A stretch of 34,944 nucleotides of DNA. Source: Deltaproteobacteria bacterium (GTDB lineage: Bacteria; Myxococcota_A; Polyangia; DRWM01; JAAZOP01). The stretch covers positions 1 to 34,944 of the forward strand of contig JACRCX010000113.1 of the NCBI GenBank assembly GCA_016218815.1. Reading direction: 5' to 3'. Under the pieces are notes generated by a model. The model searched no databases, had not been told where the DNA came from, and saw nothing but the letters and a program-made list of their open reading frames with translations. Shown here piece by piece: positions 31,351-34,944 of the stretch; the stretch's first letter is position 1; every line of letters begins with the position of its first letter. A program made the translations under genes and the position numbers.

Positions 31351-32502
31351 TCAATCGTCTTCGGGCAGCGGTGTGGTCCGCTCGGAATAGGCCACGCCGC
31401 GTCTCGCCAGATCCGTACGCATCCGCTCGACGATCGCCGGCTCGCCGCCGAACGCCTCGGGGGGGTGCACTCCCGGTCTCCGGACCTCGCCTCTGAGCAG
31501 CATGCGGGCCATGATCGTCGCCGGGAAGCCGGTCGTGCGGGCCATCGAGGTCTCCCCCGTCGCCCGGTCGGTGCGATCGAGCAGGTCCCAGGTGCGGCGG
31601 ACGCGCCGGCCCTCGAGGCGGCCATCGGCCTCGACCCGCAGCACCGTGAACTCCTCGTCCCCGTCGCGGAGTTGGCACTGCGGGAACAGCAGCTTCGCGG
31701 TGAGGTCGATGGGCCTCACCTCGACGCCGCCGACGTGCACGGCCGCCGTCCCCAGCAGTCCCAGCGCCCTCAGCACCCGGATCTTCTCGATGTGGCCGGG
31801 CCAGCGCAGGGTCTTCTCCTTGACGAACGGGGCGTGGACCGTGTCGAGCAGCGAGCGCAGTCCGTCGGTGTTGAACGCCTCGACCGTGCCCACGCCCGGC
31901 AGCTCGACCAGTTCCGGCTCGCTGAGCGCCTCGCGCACGACCGTCGTCCCGTGCTCCACGAAGCGCGCCGGCCGGGTGTACTCCTCGATCACATCGATCG
32001 GCGAGAAGACGGCGGCGTACTCCCAGGGCCAGCGGCGCACCACCGGCAGGCCGCCGACCAGGATGAGGACGCGTTCCAAGTCGCGAAGCTCGGCCATCGC
32101 GCGGCCGCAGAACAGGTTGGACAGTCCCGGTGCGACGCCGCAGTCGACGACCGCGGTGACGTTCTTCTCCCGGGCGAGGCCGTCGAGCTGCCGGGCGTCC
32201 TCGGGCATGAACGAGATATCGACGACCGGCTTGCCGGCCTCGAGGACCGCGCGCAGGCAGCGCAGGCCGAGGAATCCGGGCGCGGCGCCGACGACGAGGT
32301 CGAAGCGGCGGCAGAGCACGCGCACCGCGTCGGGATCCGAGAGATCGGCGCGTTCGGTCGCGACGGGGGCCCGGCGGGCCAGGCGCTCCAGGACGGCAGG
32401 GTCGCGGTCGACCACGGTGACGTGCAGCCCGGGTTCGGTCGCCAGGTCGCGGGTCATGATTCCGCCGACCATTCCGCCGCCCAGCACCACGACTTCGGAC
32501 AT
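31351..32502 (-). CDS. Saccharopine dehydrogenase-like NAD(P)-dependent enzyme
   Basis: A 383-residue protein. The N-terminal Rossmann motif is VVVLGGGMVGGIMTRDLA, followed by HVTVVDRDPAVLERL. The segment FDLVVGAAPGFLGLRCLRAV and AVVDCGVAPGLSNLFCG match the LYS9/saccharopine dehydrogenase (NADP, glutamate-forming) group, and TRTTGFPATIMARML is the family's C-terminal signature. Members act in lysine metabolism, but many bacterial homologues have other substrates. ATG 32502 follows GGAGAGGAGA. It is 20 bases downstream of the membrane-protein gene on the same strand. The helicase partner converges on it with 10 bases between. Confidence 0.85.
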   Translation of the reverse strand: MSEVVVLGGGMVGGIMTRDLATEPGLHVTVVDRDPAVLERLARRAPVATERADLSDPDAVRVLCRRFDLVVGAAPGFLGLRCLRAVLEAGKPVVDISFMPEDARQLDGLAREKNVTAVVDCGVAPGLSNLFCGRAMAELRDLERVLILVGGLPVVRRWPWEYAAVFSPIDVIEEYTRPARFVEHGTTVVREALSEPELVELPGVGTVEAFNTDGLRSLLDTVHAPFVKEKTLRWPGHIEKIRVLRALGLLGTAAVHVGGVEVRPIDLTAKLLFPQCQLRDGDEEFTVLRVEADGRLEGRRVRRTWDLLDRTDRATGETSMARTTGFPATIMARMLLRGEVRRPGVHPPEAFGGEPAIVERMRTDLARRGVAYSERTTPLPEDD

Positions 32503-32522
32503 GGGCGTCTCCTCTCCCCCGG

Positions 32523-33614
32523 CTACTGTGCCGCGGGCGGGTAGTACCCGGGCGGCATCGGCCCGGCGAAGGGCGGCGGGGGGGGTACGGTGCGGACCTT
32601 CGGCTGCAGCCGCCGTCGCCGCACGAGGTGCAGGGCGATGCCGCCGCCGACCAGCCCCAACCCGCCGACCAGGAGAATCGTCACCGGCACCGTTGCGCGC
32701 CCCGTCATGCGGGAGAAGACCTCGGTCACCACGCGTCCCGCGGCGACGTGCGCGAACTCCGGCTCTCCGTTGGCCACCGCCTCCGCACGCGCGTCGTCCG
32801 CCTGCCGCTCCATCGTGTCCCCGAGCCACGTGCTCAAGGCCGAGACGGCTCCGAGGTAAACGGCGGCGGAGAGAGCGAGCACGATGCCGGCGTTGACCAT
32901 CATCCGCGGCAGGCTGCGCATGTTGATGAGCACGATCAGTCCCAGGAGCACGAGTAGCGCGCCGAGCCCGGCCCACCGCACCATGGCCAGCTTCCGGAGG
33001 CCCTCGCGCGCTTCGGCGAGTTCCGAGGAGCCTTCCACCGCCCCCGGCTCGACCCCGCCGCGGGTGAGCAGCCAGGTCAGGTTGACCGTGTCCGGGACCT
33101 CGGCCATCGTCGCATCGACCTGCCGCCGGTAGACCTGGAGGGTCCGCTGCAGGTCGCGCGCCGTGTCGTAGCACGACCGATCGCCGCCGACGGCGTCGCA
33201 CACCTCGACGCCGTGCCGGCCGGCCTCCCACAACATCTGCCGCAGCCGGTCCTTGGTCTGGGTCAGGTCGATGCGGACCTTGTCCGTGCCGCTCTGCAGG
33301 AAGTCGACCAGGCCGCGGTGGGCCTGTCCGATCGTCGAGTAGAACCATTCGTCGGTAATCACCTGGTCGATCACCTGTCGCGCCTGCGACAGGACGAACT
33401 CCGCGAACACGGGGTCCTCCGCGTCCGCCCGAACCTTCTCCTCGAGCTGCGCCTGCAACGTGTCCAGCGTTGCCGTGCGCACGTCGGCCGCACGCAACGT
33501 GGAAACCACCGCCTCCGTGTCCCCCGGGTAGCTGGTCACCGACTGGAACAGGAAAAAGGCGCTGAACGCGATGAGGAACAGGAAACCGAGGACGATCGTG
33601 CCCAGGATCCGCAT
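32523..33614 (-). CDS. Multi-helix membrane protein of unknown function
   Basis: A 363-residue protein with a hydrophobic helix at residues ~4-26 (LGTIVLGFLFLIAFSAFFLF) and a ~185-residue extracytoplasmic helical domain with a Cys pair (GVEVCDAVGGDRSCYDTARD). Three more helices follow (LGALLVLLGLIVLIN; AGIVLALSAAVYLGAVSAL; VPVTILLVGGLGLVGGGIAL), then a basic stretch and a Pro-rich cytoplasmic tail (VPPPPPFAGPMPPGYYPPAA). No family recognised. ATG 33614 follows AAGGAG by 8 bases. Likely co-transcribed with the dehydrogenase-like gene. Confidence 0.75.
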   Translation of the reverse strand: MRILGTIVLGFLFLIAFSAFFLFQSVTSYPGDTEAVVSTLRAADVRTATLDTLQAQLEEKVRADAEDPVFAEFVLSQARQVIDQVITDEWFYSTIGQAHRGLVDFLQSGTDKVRIDLTQTKDRLRQMLWEAGRHGVEVCDAVGGDRSCYDTARDLQRTLQVYRRQVDATMAEVPDTVNLTWLLTRGGVEPGAVEGSSELAEAREGLRKLAMVRWAGLGALLVLLGLIVLINMRSLPRMMVNAGIVLALSAAVYLGAVSALSTWLGDTMERQADDARAEAVANGEPEFAHVAAGRVVTEVFSRMTGRATVPVTILLVGGLGLVGGGIALHLVRRRRLQPKVRTVPPPPPFAGPMPPGYYPPAAQ

Positions 33615-33686
33615 GCCGTGCGCTCCTTCGCCCCTCCGCCGCGGCTACCGAACCTACGCGAGATGGAGCGTCGCGGCAAGTCGGGC

Positions 33687-33692
33687 TACGAT
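33687..33692 (+). promoter_or_regulatory. -10 box for a leaderless start
   Basis: TACGAT ends 7 bases before ATG 33700, the spacing seen at the other leaderless starts. No good -35 is visible (TGGAGC at 17 bases). It overlaps the alternative ATG 33691, arguing for 33700. Confidence 0.4.
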
Positions 33693-33699
33693 GCGCCCC

Positions 33700-34431
33700 A
33701 TGTCGGCGACGTGGTCCGTGCTCCACGAGGACGAACGCCTGCTGGCCGTGGCCAAGCCGGCGGGCCTCGTCGTCGTCCCGGCGCGCCGCGAGGAGCCCGA
33801 CGCGTGCCTCCGGCGGGTGGTGGAGCGCGAGCGCGGCGAGCCGCTGTGGGTCGTCCACCGGCTCGACCGAGATACGTCCGGGGTCGTCGTCTTCGCGCGC
33901 GATGCCGGCACGCACCGGGCGCTGAGCCTGGCATTCGAGCGTCACGAGGTCCGCAAGACGTACCTCGCGATCGTGCGGGCCCCGCCGCCCGCGGCGCACG
34001 GGGTCATCGACACGCCCCTCCACACGGCGCGCAAGGGCAAGATGCGTCCCGCCGCCCCGGGCGAGGCGGGGGCGCTGGCCTCGAGCACGGAGGTCGATCT
34101 CGTCCGTGCCTGGCGCCTGCCGCTGGCCTGTCCGGCCCTGGTCGAGGCGCGTCCGCGCACGGGGCGCCAGCACCAGGTGCGCGTCCACCTGCGCTCGATC
34201 GGCTCTCCGCTGCTGGTCGACCCGCTCTACGGCGGCGCGTCCCGGGTCACGGCCGCCGACCTCGGCCTGAGTGGCGACGAGGTCCTGTGCGCCCGTCTCA
34301 CGCTGCACGCCTTGCGGATCGAGCTGCCCGTTCCGGGCGCCCCGGCGCCGTTGCGCATCGAAGCGCCGCCGCCCGAGGACCTGCGCGCGCTGCTCGCCGC
34401 TCTGGACGCCGCGGACGCACCGGAATCGTGA
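33700..34431 (+). CDS. RluA-family pseudouridine synthase without S4 domain
   Basis: A 243-residue enzyme with only the catalytic domain: LLAVAKPAGLVVVPAR, VVHRLDRDTSGVVVFAR with the catalytic Asp at residue 56, VRKTYLAIVRA, and ARPRTGRQHQVRVHLRSIGSPL. Without an S4 domain it resembles RluA or TruC-like enzymes acting on 23S rRNA or tRNA. It is the second RluA-family gene in the window and clearly different from the one at 20460. ATG 33700 is preferred to ATG 33691 because the latter overlaps the -10 box. The target uridine is unknown. Confidence 0.88.
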   Translation: MSATWSVLHEDERLLAVAKPAGLVVVPARREEPDACLRRVVERERGEPLWVVHRLDRDTSGVVVFARDAGTHRALSLAFERHEVRKTYLAIVRAPPPAAHGVIDTPLHTARKGKMRPAAPGEAGALASSTEVDLVRAWRLPLACPALVEARPRTGRQHQVRVHLRSIGSPLLVDPLYGGASRVTAADLGLSGDEVLCARLTLHALRIELPVPGAPAPLRIEAPPPEDLRALLAALDAADAPES

Positions 34432-34473
34432 GGCGTGGCGCGTGGGATCGGTCCGTGCCTGTGCACCTCGCCC

Positions 34474-34502
34474 TTGCCGCCACACATCCCGATGTGTAAG
34501 AT
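34474..34502 (+). promoter_or_regulatory. vapBC promoter with operator
   Basis: TTGCCG (34474-34479), 17 bases, TAAGAT (34497-34502). A perfect palindrome, ACACATC-CC-GATGTGT (34482-34497), fills the spacer and touches the -10. This is where VapB or the VapBC complex would be expected to bind and block RNA polymerase. Confidence 0.7.
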
Positions 34503-34521
34503 GATGCGTGGAGGTGACGCC

Positions 34522-34728
34522 GTGGCGACGAACCTGGCACTGGACGACGAGTTGATCGAGGAGGCACGCAAGGCCGGCGGCCACAAGACCAAGAAGGACG
34601 CCGTGACCGCGGCGCTCCAGGAGTACGTGCGCCGGAGGGAAGCGCTGCGGATCCTCGACCTCTTCGGCCGGGTCGAGTTCGATCCCGGCTACGACCACAA
34701 GGCCGAACGCCGGAGGAAGCGCTCGTGA
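34522..34728 (+). CDS. vapB: Type II toxin-antitoxin system antitoxin VapB
   Basis: A 68-residue antitoxin. ATNLALDDELIEEARKAGG followed by HKTKKDAVTAALQEYV is the ribbon-helix-helix fold of the VapB type II family, and ILDLFGRVEFDPGYDHK is the C-terminal segment that wraps the toxin. The GTG 34522 start has GGAGG with 7-base spacing; ATG 34501 lies at the -10 box and is less likely. It overlaps vapC as GTGA. The protein should neutralise VapC and repress its own promoter through the palindrome at 34482-34497. Confidence 0.9.
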   Translation: MATNLALDDELIEEARKAGGHKTKKDAVTAALQEYVRRREALRILDLFGRVEFDPGYDHKAERRRKRS

Positions 34729-34944
34729 GGGTCCTCGTGGACACCACCGTCTGGTCGCTGGCGCTGCGGCGGCAGGCGGGAGTCCTGAACGAGAAGGAGG
34801 CCCTCCTCCGGCAGGAGTTGACGGACCTCATTGCCGACGACCGTGTGGCGATCGTCGGGCCCATTCGGCAGGAGGTGCTCTCCGGCGTGCGGGACCCGGC
34901 GACGTTTGATCGCCTGCGACTTCGTCTGCGCGCCTTCGAGGACG
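34725..34944 (+). CDS. vapC: PIN-domain ribonuclease toxin VapC (cut by window edge)
   Basis: The first 73 residues of a PIN-domain toxin. It opens VRVLVDTTVWSLALRRQ, with the first catalytic Asp at residue 6, and continues VAIVGPIRQEVLSGVRDPAT, which carries the conserved Glu of the four-acid site. VapC toxins cleave tRNA or rRNA when VapB is lost. GTG 34725 overlaps the vapB stop (GTGA), and GGAGG lies just upstream. The end of the gene, with the remaining acidic residues, is beyond the window. Confidence 0.9.
   Translation, partial: MRVLVDTTVWSLALRRQAGVLNEKEALLRQELTDLIADDRVAIVGPIRQEVLSGVRDPATFDRLRLRLRAFED

Noticed and set aside
1..34944. CRISPR arrays, tRNA or rRNA genes, integrase or transposase genes
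   Set aside because: Scanned for and not seen. The only tandem repeats are the coding 18-mer, the hexamer tract and the 7-mer triplet, none with CRISPR spacing.

Overview
The window is high-GC (roughly 70% by eye), densely coded bacterial chromosome, with 38 supported protein genes, two of them cut by the window edges. No rRNA, tRNA, CRISPR array or transposase gene was seen. Three things suggest an uncultured Myxococcota-like (former Deltaproteobacteria) lineage: many small lipoproteins, including Asp/Ala-repeat and Cys-rich ones; a degenerate serine/threonine-kinase-like protein with a zinc ribbon; and type III secretion-like parts away from any flagellar cluster. This placement is an inference from gene content; no marker tree was possible.

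Layout. 1-5.3 kb: end of rpsO, then pnp, a tail-anchored zinc-ribbon pseudokinase, and convergent trxA. 5.3-9.2 kb: a large envelope protein (M1-peptidase-like front, beta-barrel back), a nucleotidyltransferase/small-protein pair and a small coiled-coil gene. 9.3-14 kb: an Asp/Ala-repeat lipoprotein, a lipase-like hydrolase, then a tight run of cyclic-nucleotide-binding regulator, class II cyclic-nucleotide phosphodiesterase and folC. 14-18.2 kb, minus strand: dnaJ, a FliI/SctN-type ATPase and a two-helix membrane protein. 18.3-23.3 kb: a lipoprotein, then on the minus strand rpmB, an RluA-type pseudouridine synthase, a methyltransferase and a flippase-like membrane protein, then a small outer-membrane barrel plus lipoprotein pair. 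23.2-24.4 kb: tsaB and a small protein resembling the type III inner rod (SctI) or FliE. 24.4-28.8 kb: an accessory block (GxxExxY protein, three lipoproteins, stand-alone M41-like protease, small ORF) bounded by one ~75-80 bp repeat in opposite orientations. 28.8-34.9 kb: an MrfA/YprA-type helicase with a 59-aa partner, a saccharopine-dehydrogenase-like enzyme, a membrane protein, a second RluA-type synthase and a vapBC toxin-antitoxin pair cut by the right edge.

Two signals go beyond ordinary annotation. First, many start codons lie only 6-8 nt after a TAnnnT-like -10 box, several with a TTGCGN -35 box 17-18 nt further upstream and with no Shine-Dalgarno. This points to common leaderless transcription and fixes several start codons. 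Second, a SctN-like ATPase and a SctI-like rod protein sit 7 kb apart among housekeeping genes, suggesting a dispersed or reduced type III-like apparatus.
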